Source: DAIDKA01 sp049792815 (GTDB lineage Bacteria; Pseudomonadota; Gammaproteobacteria; Steroidobacterales; Steroidobacteraceae). From it: 55,574 bases of DNA. Made by a program: the position numbers and the translations under genes. The number at the start of each line of letters is the position of its first letter. Position 1 is the stretch's first letter. The stretch spans positions 1 to 55,574 of the forward strand of contig JBARBG010000119.1 of NCBI GenBank assembly GCA_049792815.1, written 5' to 3'. Shown here in pieces: positions 17,787-26,389 of this stretch. The notes below the pieces were generated by a model, which was not told where the DNA came from, ran no database searches, and saw only the letters and a list, made by a program, of their open reading frames with translations.

Positions 17787-18830
17787 CTAAGGCGCGGCGC
17801 TCTTGCGGCCCTCGACATGGGTGTCAATCCATCCGAGCACCAGGTCTGCGAGCTGAGCGCTGTTGCGGTCCTGCATCAGCATGTGGCTGTTGCCCTTGAT
17901 GCCCATTGCCGGCAGATACATCATCTGCGCATCCCCACCCGCCTTCTTGAGCTGATCGATGAAGGTATTGCAGGCATTGAGCGCATCCATCCAGCTGAAT
18001 GGGGCCTTCACATCCCCGAGGTGATCGCCGAACATGATCAGGGTCGGTATCCTGGCGAGTGTCGCCAGCTGTGCGGCGGACAGGCCGGTATCACAGCGCA
18101 TCTCGATGGTGACGATTCCCTTGATTCCCTTCGGGTCAACCAGCGCGGCCTGCTCGGGAAAGAAACCCGACTCCGAATGCCCCACCAGCACGGCGCCTTT
18201 GAGCTTCACGCCCAGCGCCGCCATTTGCGTCAGGGTCGGGTTCAGAGTCGGCGGCAGCGTTGAATTCAGATCCGGAATCATCTGCTTGTACAGTTCCTCA
18301 ACCGACTGCAGCGGAAACTGCTCATCGGCAAACCCCTGGCCAAACTTTGGCCCGAAGCGGAATACGGTCCAGGCAAACTGGTGGGTGGCGTCGAGGATCC
18401 CGGGCATCTTTGCCGTGGGCAAGGTTCCCGCATGGACTTCGTTGAACGCACTGGGATCAAATCCCGAACGGGCGCGGGAGACCTGGTCAGCCAGGTACAC
18501 CGGATGACTCTTGCGCACAAAGTATTCGCTCCAGCCCATGCGCCCATCGGGTGTCGTTTCCCAGGTCTTGCTGCTCAGACAGCAGCCATGCACGAACACC
18601 ACGGGCACATGCCGTCCGGCCCTGAGCGGGATCTGGTACTGCACATACATCTGGTTGACCGTGATTTCGCCGCTCTGCGCCGGCACCACGCCACTGGCAG
18701 GCTCACTGATGGTCCGTTGCTCACCGCCCACGAAGAAGCTGCCCTGCTCCTTGATGGTCAAGGGCCCTGCGACCTGCGCAATGCCCACAAGGGGCGTCAG
18801 CGAGACGATAGCGATCAGTACCCGTATCAT
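17787..18830 (-). CDS. Exported alpha/beta hydrolase
   Basis: The start was chosen at ATG 18830, with GGAGG about 10 bases upstream; a frame ten codons longer lacks this. The protein has 347 residues, with a signal peptide ending near LVGIAQVA. The oxyanion region is VVFVHGCCLSSKTWETTPDG, followed by MGWSEYFVRKSHPVYLADQV. The nucleophile is VLVGHSESGFFPEQ (G-H-S-E-S). The likely acidic residue is in IMFGDHLGD and the His in MGIKGNSHMLMQDRN. The W-E-T-T-P-D-G-R phrase marks a subfamily of secreted esterases in proteobacteria. The substrate is unknown. It is divergent from the MDR gene, with 68 bases between the starts. Confidence 0.85.
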   Translation of the reverse strand: MIRVLIAIVSLTPLVGIAQVAGPLTIKEQGSFFVGGEQRTISEPASGVVPAQSGEITVNQMYVQYQIPLRAGRHVPVVFVHGCCLSSKTWETTPDGRMGWSEYFVRKSHPVYLADQVSRARSGFDPSAFNEVHAGTLPTAKMPGILDATHQFAWTVFRFGPKFGQGFADEQFPLQSVEELYKQMIPDLNSTLPPTLNPTLTQMAALGVKLKGAVLVGHSESGFFPEQAALVDPKGIKGIVTIEMRCDTGLSAAQLATLARIPTLIMFGDHLGDVKAPFSWMDALNACNTFIDQLKKAGGDAQMMYLPAMGIKGNSHMLMQDRNSAQLADLVLGWIDTHVEGRKSAAP

Positions 18831-18898
18831 GATTGGCGCCCCTCCACGAATCGCGTGCAACGACGAAGTGTAACAAGACCGCCGACCCCGGAGTATTC

Positions 18899-19861
18899 AT
18901 GAAGCATTCGCTACCGGCCCTGATCCTGTGCGTGTTGATTCAGTCCGTGACATGGGCTGCGGACAGCATGCATGCCATGGTCCTGAACGACGGTAAACTG
19001 GAGCTGCAAACGCTGCCCATTCCCCAGCCGCAATCAGGCCAGGTTCGCATCCGTGTCAGGGCCGCATCGGTCAATCCGGTGGACTGGAAACTGGCGCAGC
19101 GCGCGGCGCCGGGCAGCCATTCCATTCCCGGTCGCGACCTTTCCGGGGTCATCGATGCGGTGGGCCCGGATGCCGGGAGCTGGCACGCCGGCCAGGCCGT
19201 CATCGCCGTCGCGGCGGGCGGTTCGTATACAGAGTATGCCCTGGCCCCCATTCGCGCAGTTGCGCTCAAACCTGCGCACATGTCCTTCGAGGAAGCTGCG
19301 GGTATGCCCATTGTCGGCGAGACCGGCTGGCGCGCAATGGTCGTCGTGGGCAATGTGCAACGCGGGCAACGTGTGCTGATCCAAGGCGGCGCGGGGGGCG
19401 TGGGTTCTTCAGCGCTGCAGATCGCCAAGGCCCGCGGCGCGTACGTGATTGCGACGGCCTCACCCGCTCATAACGCCCTGCTGCGTGCACTCGGTGCTGA
19501 TGAAGTCATCGACTACCACGATGCTCGTGCCCTGGATGCCATCAAGAATGTGGACGTGGTCCTGAATACGGTGGACGCGCAGACCGGCCTGCGCTCGGTG
19601 GGCATGCTGAAGCCCGGCGGCATCCTGGTGTCGGTGGTCGGTGCCCCTCCCGCGGCGCCCTGCGCGACAGGGCAGATTCGCTGCGCCATCACCGGTCCTG
19701 TGACCGGAGAATTCCTGCGAGCCTTGAGCGATCTTGCCGACCACGGACAGTTCCGCGTCAACATCGATGAGCGCTTGCCATTGAGCCAAGCCGCAAAATC
19801 CTGGGACTTGAATCGCGCGGGCCACACCGGCGGCAAAATCATTCTCGAAGTGAGTCACTGA
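18899..19861 (+). CDS. Exported medium-chain dehydrogenase, quinone oxidoreductase-like
   Basis: The 320-residue protein starts at ATG 18899; the longer frame to 18833 would overrun the divergent promoter. A signal peptide is present (MKHSLPALILCVLIQSVTWA, then ADSM). The rest is a zinc-free MDR enzyme: VRIRVRAASVNPVDWKLAQR, GRDLSGVIDAVGPDAG, and a nucleotide-binding segment VLIQGGAGGVGSSALQIAKA. It ends with GHTGGKIILEV, the usual close of the family. The usual reaction is NADPH-dependent reduction of quinones or enones in the cytoplasm. The leader suggests export instead, which is odd for an NADPH enzyme. Confidence 0.85.
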   Translation: MKHSLPALILCVLIQSVTWAADSMHAMVLNDGKLELQTLPIPQPQSGQVRIRVRAASVNPVDWKLAQRAAPGSHSIPGRDLSGVIDAVGPDAGSWHAGQAVIAVAAGGSYTEYALAPIRAVALKPAHMSFEEAAGMPIVGETGWRAMVVVGNVQRGQRVLIQGGAGGVGSSALQIAKARGAYVIATASPAHNALLRALGADEVIDYHDARALDAIKNVDVVLNTVDAQTGLRSVGMLKPGGILVSVVGAPPAAPCATGQIRCAITGPVTGEFLRALSDLADHGQFRVNIDERLPLSQAAKSWDLNRAGHTGGKIILEVSH

Positions 19862-19966
19862 GATCACAGCGTCTGCAGCTCGGCCGAGCTCAAGTCCGCC
19901 ACGAAGTTTCAGTGGAACCTTTGCCCTTTGGGTAAACTCCAACTGCAGACAAAACGGGTACGGCTT

Positions 19967-20185
19967 ATGGAACGACAAGTGCCCGCGGGACGCTCCGCGG
20001 ACGTCAATTTACTGAACTGGACGCAGTGGCAGAGTGCGGTGCTGGCATTGTTGCGAGCGGATGCCAGCGGCGCGCTGCGCTCCATCGAGATTGACGAAGT
20101 GGATTGGGAACTGTGGCGCAGCTTCTACACCGAAGGCCGCTCGCCCCGCTCGGCCATTGACCGCGCTCTGGCGCGCGACTTCTAG
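19967..20185 (+). CDS. Small hypothetical protein upstream of glutathione peroxidase
   Basis: The 72-residue frame starts at ATG 19967; a TTG at 19928 would add 13 residues. The sequence is soluble and tryptophan-rich (LLNWTQWQSAVLALLRADAS, then EIDEVDWELWRSFYTEGRSP). It has no signal peptide or metal motif. The stop is 9 bases before the glutathione peroxidase ATG, so the two are probably co-transcribed. A TAAACT box at 19933-19938 could be its -10. I do not recognise the family. Confidence 0.65.
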   Translation: MERQVPAGRSADVNLLNWTQWQSAVLALLRADASGALRSIEIDEVDWELWRSFYTEGRSPRSAIDRALARDF

Positions 20186-20194
20186 AGAAATCAC

Positions 20195-20740
20195 ATGACT
20201 CCACTGCAGCAGATTCCGCTCAGGACCATAGACCAGCAGTCGGCGAGCCTCGCGGACTACCAGGGCAAGGTGGCGCTGGTGGTCAACACGGCCTCCAAGT
20301 GCGGTCTTACACCGCAGTACGCGGGACTGGAATCGCTGTATAGCCGCTTTCGTGACCGCGGCTTCGTGGTGCTGGGCTTTCCGAGCAATGACTTTGCCGG
20401 CCAGGAACCGGGCAGCAATGAAGACATCGCCAGCTTCTGTTCGACCCAGTACGACGTGGACTTTCCGCTGTTTTCCAAGATCAAGGTGGTGGGTCCGCAG
20501 AAGCATCCGCTGTACGCAGCACTCATCGCGCAGCAACCCAAGGCCCGCGACAGCGAATCCTTTCGCGAGCAGCTCAAGGGGTACAACGTCACGCCCAACC
20601 CCGAGCCGGAGGTGCTGTGGAACTTCGAGAAATTTCTGATCGCTCGTAACGGCGAACCGGTGGCCCGGTTTTCACCTGACATGGCGCCGGACGATGCCAC
20701 CCTGGTCGCAGCCATTGAGCGCGAATTAGCGCGAACCTGA
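20195..20740 (+). CDS. Glutathione peroxidase family protein (Cys type)
   Basis: The 181-residue protein carries the peroxidatic cysteine in NTASKCGLTPQYAGLE (Cys36), then FPSNDFAGQEPG with the catalytic Gln70, and WN at 142-143. This completes the Cys-Gln-Trp-Asn tetrad of the family. Bacterial Cys-type members usually take electrons from thioredoxin rather than glutathione and reduce hydrogen or lipid peroxides. There is no leader peptide, so it is cytoplasmic. It precedes the yej operon, which has its own promoter. Confidence 0.92.
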   Translation: MTPLQQIPLRTIDQQSASLADYQGKVALVVNTASKCGLTPQYAGLESLYSRFRDRGFVVLGFPSNDFAGQEPGSNEDIASFCSTQYDVDFPLFSKIKVVGPQKHPLYAALIAQQPKARDSESFREQLKGYNVTPNPEPEVLWNFEKFLIARNGEPVARFSPDMAPDDATLVAAIERELART

Positions 20741-20772
20741 TCACAGGGGGCACAAGCGGCCGGCCCCTAAAT

Positions 20773-20801
20773 TCGACATCGGCGCATATTTATCATATAA
20801 C
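20773..20801 (+). promoter_or_regulatory. Sigma-70-type promoter of the yej operon
   Basis: A -35 TCGACA at 20773-20778 and a -10 TATAAC at 20796-20801 each match consensus at 5 of 6 positions, with an ideal 17-base spacer. The predicted transcription start is near 20808, only about 6 bases before the yejA ATG. No Shine-Dalgarno sequence lies in between, so yejA may be translated from a nearly leaderless message. Confidence 0.6.
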
Positions 20802-20813
20802 GCACTGTTAATA

Positions 20814-22697
20814 ATGATAAATATCTCTCGCAACGTCAGTGCCGCGCTGCTGGGTTCTCTTCTGCTGGGTCTCGGCGCAGCCGCGGCGCCCGCGGCCCAG
20901 GTGACTGGCGCCTGGACCTACGCCTTCTCCGAATACGGGGATATCAAGTATCCGCGAGGGTTTGCGCACTACGACTTCGTGAATCCGAATGCGCCCAAGG
21001 GCGGCACCCTGAGGCTCAGCAATCCGGACCGGCGCACCAGTTTCGACAAATACAACCCCTTTACGTTGCCCGAGAATGCTCCCGCGGGCGTCGAAATGTT
21101 CATGTTCGAGACGCTGACCGATGCCAGTTGGGATGAACCGGCAACGATGTACGGATTGGTGGCTGGCGAAATGCTCATTGCCCCGGACTACTCCTCGGTC
21201 AGCTTTCGGATCAATCCCCTCGCGCATTTCAACAACGGCGATCCAGTGACCGCTGAGGACGTCAAATACTCGTTTGATACCGCAGTCAGTTTGCTGGCCA
21301 GTCCCGACTACGCGCAGAATTTTTCCGGCGTTAGACAGGCGGTTGTCGTCGACCCGCACACTGTGCGTTTTGACCTCAAGCAGCCCAGCCGCGCCCAGAT
21401 CTTTCAGCTGGGCACGGTACTGTGCGTCTATTCGCACAAGTGGGGCCTGGGTTCTGACGGCAAGACCAAACCCTTCAACCAGATCGTCAACGACCTGCCG
21501 ATTACCACCGGACCCTATCTCATCAGCCGGGGCACGGGGCAGTTCCTCGACCTGGTGCGTGATCCGCACTACTGGGCGCGCGATCTTGGCGTGCGCCGGG
21601 GTTTCTACAACTTCGATCACCTGGTCTACCATTTGTACAGCGACCCAGAGGCCCAGTTTGAAGGCCTCAGAGCCGGAGATTTCGATCTCCTGGAGGAATA
21701 TACGGCCAAACGGTATGTCCGACAGTACGTGGGCAAGAGATTTCGCGATGGCGAAATCCTCAAGCGGCGCCTGCACACCCAGATGGGTTTCTTCTATGAA
21801 GGCTTCCAGCTCAATTCAAGGCGCCCACAATTATCGGATTGGCGGGTGCGCAGCGCCCTCAACTACGCCTTCGACTGGAATTGGAGCAACATCCAAGACT
21901 ACGGCCTTGACGGGCGTTTCGACGGTCTGTTCCAGCGCACGCAGTTCGCAGCCGCCGGACTGCCGAGTCCCGGGGAACTGGCCTTGCTGGAGCCCTACCG
22001 CAAGGATCTGTTGCCCCAGGTTTTCGACGTACCGGAGCCCAATCCTGATTCCGCCACCCCTGCCAGGCTGCGCGCGAATCTGCTTCATGCACGACAGTTG
22101 CTCGCCGCTGCGGGCTGGACCATCCATCCGGACGGCCTGTTGCGCAACGCCAAGGGCGAGGCTTTCCAGATCGAGTTTCTCGAAGACAATGCGCAGTTTG
22201 AAGCGACGTACGGTCGCTGGGCCGAGAGCCTGAAGAGCCTCGGGATTACCACGCGCATCAGGCTCGTGGATTACGCGGTCTACACCAGACGTCTGGACGC
22301 GTTCGACTTCGACTGCACGTTGCTGAATTATGGCGAGATGAAAATTCCAGGTGCCAATTTCCTGAAGGACATTTTCGGCAGCGTTGCAGCCCGAACGCCG
22401 GGATCGAGCAACCTCTCGGGCGTCGCGATGCCCGCGGTGGACCATCTGATTGATGCAGTGACGCAAGCGGCTTCGCTTGAACAACTCGTGGATGCGTCCA
22501 GGGCCCTGGACCGTATATTCATCGCCGAACATTTTGCCGTGCCCTTCCGGTACCGGCCCGATTATATGGTGGCTTATTGGGACAAGTTTGACATGCCGGC
22601 GGTGGCGCCCAAGAACTACAGCGTCGACTACTACATTATCCAGGCTGGAATCGGCGGCAAGCCTTGGCCGGTATCCACGTGGTGGGTCAAGCAATGA
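20814..22697 (+). CDS. yejA: Periplasmic peptide-binding protein YejA of the YejABEF importer
   Basis: The 627-residue family 5 solute-binding protein has a signal peptide ending near GAAAAPAAQ. YejA-type features include YAFSEYGDIKYPRGFAHYDF, NPNAPKGGTLRLSNPDRR and FETLTDASWDEPATMYGLVA. The C-terminal VPFRYRPDYMVAYWDKFDMP is also typical. In enterobacteria the YejABEF system imports peptides, including the microcin C antibiotic, and contributes to resistance to antimicrobial peptides. The gene leads an operon joined by ATGA overlaps. The ATG has no ribosome site, and no other candidate start lies close by. Confidence 0.92.
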   Translation: MINISRNVSAALLGSLLLGLGAAAAPAAQVTGAWTYAFSEYGDIKYPRGFAHYDFVNPNAPKGGTLRLSNPDRRTSFDKYNPFTLPENAPAGVEMFMFETLTDASWDEPATMYGLVAGEMLIAPDYSSVSFRINPLAHFNNGDPVTAEDVKYSFDTAVSLLASPDYAQNFSGVRQAVVVDPHTVRFDLKQPSRAQIFQLGTVLCVYSHKWGLGSDGKTKPFNQIVNDLPITTGPYLISRGTGQFLDLVRDPHYWARDLGVRRGFYNFDHLVYHLYSDPEAQFEGLRAGDFDLLEEYTAKRYVRQYVGKRFRDGEILKRRLHTQMGFFYEGFQLNSRRPQLSDWRVRSALNYAFDWNWSNIQDYGLDGRFDGLFQRTQFAAAGLPSPGELALLEPYRKDLLPQVFDVPEPNPDSATPARLRANLLHARQLLAAAGWTIHPDGLLRNAKGEAFQIEFLEDNAQFEATYGRWAESLKSLGITTRIRLVDYAVYTRRLDAFDFDCTLLNYGEMKIPGANFLKDIFGSVAARTPGSSNLSGVAMPAVDHLIDAVTQAASLEQLVDASRALDRIFIAEHFAVPFRYRPDYMVAYWDKFDMPAVAPKNYSVDYYIIQAGIGGKPWPVSTWWVKQ

Positions 22698-23719
22698 CCG
22701 GTTACATAGTCAGGCGCATCCTGCTGATGATTCCCACGATCCTGGGCGTGCTCACGATTACCTTCATCATTGCGCAGTTCGTCCCCGGTGGCCCCGTGGA
22801 GCAGGTCATAGCTCAGATGCGGCACCGCAACGCCAGTGGCGCGATCAGCGGCAATGAAATCGACCCCCAGCAGATCGAGCAGATCAAGCGCCAGTTCGGT
22901 TTTGACAAGCCACCCCTGACTCGCTACGTCCTCATGCTGCGTGATTACAGTCATTTTAAGCTCGGGCGCAGTTTCAGCTACGACAAGGATGTCTGGGATG
23001 TAATAAAGAGCAAGCTTCCTGTTTCGATCAGTCTCGGGCTGTGGTCGACCCTGCTTGGCTACCTGATTTCAATTCCACTGGGAATCGCCAAGGCAGTGCG
23101 CGAGGGGTCGAAGTTCGACACCATCACGACCATGGCGGTGCTCGTGGGCTTTGCGATTCCGGGTTTCGTGCTCGGAGTGGTGCTGATCGTGTTCTTCGTC
23201 AGTGGCAATTTTCTGGAATGGTTCCCGTTGCGCGGGCTGGTGTCCGACAACTGGAGCGAACTCACCCGGACGGGCAAGATTACCGACTATTTCTGGCACC
23301 TGACGTTGCCCCTGATCTGCCTGACCATCGGGAATTTCGCCACGCTGACACTGCTGACCAAGAACACCTTCATTGAGGAGATTCGCAAGCAATACGTGTT
23401 GGTTGCTCGTGCGAAGGGACTGTCCCAGAACAGTGTCCTGTACAAGCACGTGCTGCGGAACGCGCTGCTACCCTTGATCACCGGTCTGCCGGGGGCCGTG
23501 GTCGCCGCCTTCTTCACCGGCGCGCTGCTGGTGGAGACATTGTTCTCACTCGATGGCCTGGGGTTCCTGTCGTACAACTCCATCATTCACCGTGACTATC
23601 CAGTGGTGCTGGGGAGCATCTATCTGTTCACCCTGATCGGGCTTGTCATCAAGCTCATGTCCGACCTGCTGTACGTCCTGGTCGACCCGCGCGTGCAATT
23701 TGGCAAGGCCGCCAAATGA
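22694..23719 (+). CDS. yejB: Peptide ABC transporter permease YejB
   Basis: The 341-residue protein starts at the ATG overlapping the yejA stop (ATGA). The N-terminal span (YIVRRILLMIPTILGVLTIT) and the PGGP motif after it are hallmarks of DppB/OppB-type permeases. The EAA loop is present as YVLVARAKGLSQNSVLYKHV. Six membrane segments can be followed. It ends with DLLYVLVDPRVQFGKAAK, as is usual for YejB. It pairs with YejE to form the membrane channel. Confidence 0.93.
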   Translation: MTGYIVRRILLMIPTILGVLTITFIIAQFVPGGPVEQVIAQMRHRNASGAISGNEIDPQQIEQIKRQFGFDKPPLTRYVLMLRDYSHFKLGRSFSYDKDVWDVIKSKLPVSISLGLWSTLLGYLISIPLGIAKAVREGSKFDTITTMAVLVGFAIPGFVLGVVLIVFFVSGNFLEWFPLRGLVSDNWSELTRTGKITDYFWHLTLPLICLTIGNFATLTLLTKNTFIEEIRKQYVLVARAKGLSQNSVLYKHVLRNALLPLITGLPGAVVAAFFTGALLVETLFSLDGLGFLSYNSIIHRDYPVVLGSIYLFTLIGLVIKLMSDLLYVLVDPRVQFGKAAK

Positions 23720-24741
23720 GTGAAGGACGCTCTCCCTGGCGGCGCGCCTGGGAACGATTCAAGCGCCATCGGGTCGGGTATTTTTCACTGTGGGTCTTCC
23801 TGGTACTGCTGGCGATAGCGTTGGTATCCCCGCTGATCGCCAATGAAAAGCCCCTGCTGGTTCATTACGAGGGCAAGACCTACCTGACGATCTTCAGGAA
23901 CTACCCCGAAACGCAGTTCGGGGGCGACTTCCTGACACCCGTGGACTGGTACGACCCGTTCATCCGCGGCCAGTTCGCGAAGGATGGTAACTGGGCCGTG
24001 TATACCCTGATCCGCTATTCGCCCAATAGCGTGAATTACAACGACTACGAATCACATCCTGCCCCGCCATCGCGCGCGCATTGGCTGGGCACCGACCCGA
24101 ATGGTCGTGACATCGTGGCCCGCCTGCTGTTCGGTTTTGCCGTCAGCGTGCTGTTCGGCATCGCCCTGACCGTGGTGGGTACGTTGATCGGCATCGCTGC
24201 GGGTGCTGTGCAGGGCTATTTCGGCGGCTGGGTGGACTTAACCGGGCAGCGCCTCATCGACCTGTGGAATGCCATACCCATCCTCTACATCCTGATCATC
24301 CTGGCGGCGATGTTCGAGCCCTCTATCTTATTGCTGCTGTTTCTGTTTGCCATCTTTGGCTGGACCACGCTGTCGGACTATGTGCGCGCCGAGTTCCTGC
24401 GCAACCGCTCCCTGGAGTTCGTCAAGGCGGCCCGTGCCATGGGCCTGTCGCACTCGCGGATCATCCGCCGCCACATCCTGCCCAACTCCCTGACGCCGGT
24501 GATCACCTTCATGCCCTTCAGGATGAGCGAGGGCATTTTGGGTCTCACGGCACTGGATTTTCTGGGACTGGGCGTGCCTTCCTCCGTGCCCTCCCTGGGC
24601 GAACTGCTGCGGTTCAGCAAGGAAAACCTGGATGCCTGGTGGATCGGTGTACCGACCTTCGCGGTGCTGGTGGTGACGCTGCTGCTGCTGACCTTCATCG
24701 GCGACGCCTTGCGCGACGCCTTCGATACACGCAAGGGCTAG
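23716..24741 (+). CDS. yejE: Peptide ABC transporter permease YejE
   Basis: The 341-residue protein overlaps the yejB stop by 4 bases. It opens with a cytoplasmic stretch and a first span (RVGYFSLWVFLVLLAIALVS). A long periplasmic loop typical of YejE follows, containing YEGKTYLTIFRNYPETQFGG and HWLGTDPNGRDIVARLLFG. The EAA loop is VKAARAMGLSHSRIIRRHIL. The C-terminus ends DALRDAFDTRKG. Length and order match the Escherichia coli partner. Confidence 0.93.
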   Translation: MSEGRSPWRRAWERFKRHRVGYFSLWVFLVLLAIALVSPLIANEKPLLVHYEGKTYLTIFRNYPETQFGGDFLTPVDWYDPFIRGQFAKDGNWAVYTLIRYSPNSVNYNDYESHPAPPSRAHWLGTDPNGRDIVARLLFGFAVSVLFGIALTVVGTLIGIAAGAVQGYFGGWVDLTGQRLIDLWNAIPILYILIILAAMFEPSILLLLFLFAIFGWTTLSDYVRAEFLRNRSLEFVKAARAMGLSHSRIIRRHILPNSLTPVITFMPFRMSEGILGLTALDFLGLGVPSSVPSLGELLRFSKENLDAWWIGVPTFAVLVVTLLLLTFIGDALRDAFDTRKG

Positions 24742-24742
24742 C

Positions 24743-26389
24743 ATGACCGATTCAGCGCCCGCTGCATTGCTCGACATCCGGAATTTGTGCGTGGATTTCG
24801 GTTCCAAGCGCGTCATTGACGATATCAGCCTCCAGGTGGGAGTCGGGGAGAAGGTCGGGCTGGTGGGCGAATCCGGCTCGGGCAAGTCGGTCACGGCGCT
24901 GGCCATCCTGAGGCTGCTGGATGCCGCCACCTTTGGCGGGGAAATCCGCTTCGGCGCTGACTCGCTGCTGCGGCAGAGCGAGCGCTGGATGCGAGGCATA
25001 CGGGGCCGGGAGATTGCGATGATCTTCCAGGAGCCCATGACGGCCCTGGACCCGCTCTACTGCATCGGCAGCCAGATCGGCGAGGTGCTTGAAGTTCACG
25101 AGGGCCTGCGACCCAATGCGGCTCGGGCACGCAGTATCGAGCTGCTGCGCCGTACCGGCATCCCGGAACCCGAACGCCGCATTGATTCCTTTCCACACCA
25201 GCTCTCCGGCGGACAACGCCAGCGGGCCATGATTGCCATGGCGCTGGCCTGCCGACCGAAGCTGCTGATTGCCGATGAGCCCACCACGGCGCTGGATGTC
25301 ACGATCCAGGCGCAGATACTGGCGTTGCTGGATGATCTGCAACGCGAGTTCGGCATGGCCATCCTGTTCATCACCCACGATCTGGCACTGGTGCGGCGCT
25401 TCACACATCGAGTGGGCGTGATGGAGAAAGGCAAGCTGGTCGAAAGCGGACCGACCGAAAGAGTGTTCAACGCGCCGCAACACCCCTATACCGTGCGGCT
25501 CCTGAACAGTCGCGCCGAACGCCAGGTTGAGGCGCTGCAACCGGATGCGAAAGTCGTGCTGGCTGCCCACGACCTGGAGGTGACCTTCAGCCGCTCCGAG
25601 GGCTGGTTCAGGCATAGCCGCTTTGTCGCGGTCAATGACGTGACCCTGGAGCTGCGTTCCGGTGAGACCGTCGGGGTGGTGGGTGAATCCGGCTCCGGCA
25701 AGACCACCTTGGGGATGGCGCTGCTGGGACTTCAGCCCGTGTCCTCAGGCAACGTGCAGGTGGGCGGACAGCCGCTGGCCGGCGCCGATCGCGCCATGCT
25801 GCGCAGCATCCGCCGGCGCGTTCAGGTGGTCTTCCAGGATCCCTTCGCCTCGCTCAACCCGCGCATGACAGTGGGGGAGATTATCCAGGAGGGACTGGCC
25901 TGGCACATGCCCGAACTGTCAGCGGCCGAGCGGCGCAGCCGCGTACTCGCGGTCCTGGCCGAGGTGGGCCTGGGGAACGTGGGCCGCTATGAGGGGATTC
26001 TCGAGCGCTATCCGCATCAGTTTTCCGGCGGCGAGCGGCAGCGCATCGCCATCGCGCGCGCGGTGGTGATCGAACCTGAGATTCTGGTGCTCGATGAGCC
26101 GACCTCGGCCCTGGATGTCTCCGTGCAGAAGCAGGTGCTGATGCTGCTGGCGGGTCTGCAGCGGCGGCACGGCATGAGCTACCTGTTCATCAGCCATGAC
26201 CTGTCGGTCATTCGCGCCGTGGCGCATCGCATTTTCGTCATGAAGGATGGCGCTGTGGTTGAGCAAGGCGAAACCGAGGAACTGCTGCGCAATCCCCAGA
26301 TGCCCTATACGCAGACCCTGCTGCAGGCAGTGTCGTACGCCGGGAACCTGGGTGTGGCGGACCCAGTGCGCTCACCAGGAACTGTCTGA
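24743..26389 (+). CDS. yejF: Peptide ABC transporter ATPase YejF, two nucleotide-binding domains
   Basis: The 548-residue protein has two complete ATPase domains. Domain 1 has Walker A GESGSGKSVTA, signature LSGGQRQRAMIAMAL and Walker B LLIADEPTTALD. Domain 2 has GESGSGKTTLGMALLG, FSGGERQRIAIARAV and ILVLDEPTSALDVSVQ. It begins one base after the yejE stop, and energises YejBE transport. The last ~20 residues run past the usual end of the family and lie opposite the tail of the converging hydroxylase gene. Confidence 0.93.
   Translation: MTDSAPAALLDIRNLCVDFGSKRVIDDISLQVGVGEKVGLVGESGSGKSVTALAILRLLDAATFGGEIRFGADSLLRQSERWMRGIRGREIAMIFQEPMTALDPLYCIGSQIGEVLEVHEGLRPNAARARSIELLRRTGIPEPERRIDSFPHQLSGGQRQRAMIAMALACRPKLLIADEPTTALDVTIQAQILALLDDLQREFGMAILFITHDLALVRRFTHRVGVMEKGKLVESGPTERVFNAPQHPYTVRLLNSRAERQVEALQPDAKVVLAAHDLEVTFSRSEGWFRHSRFVAVNDVTLELRSGETVGVVGESGSGKTTLGMALLGLQPVSSGNVQVGGQPLAGADRAMLRSIRRRVQVVFQDPFASLNPRMTVGEIIQEGLAWHMPELSAAERRSRVLAVLAEVGLGNVGRYEGILERYPHQFSGGERQRIAIARAVVIEPEILVLDEPTSALDVSVQKQVLMLLAGLQRRHGMSYLFISHDLSVIRAVAHRIFVMKDGAVVEQGETEELLRNPQMPYTQTLLQAVSYAGNLGVADPVRSPGTV

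Noticed and set aside
20808..21776. A 322-codon minus-strand frame opposite yejA
   Set aside because: It is fully antisense to a gene with strong family identity, and its content resembles out-of-frame translation.
24328..25038. A 236-codon minus-strand frame opposite yejE and yejF
   Set aside because: It is antisense to two confident genes, low in complexity and without a ribosome site.
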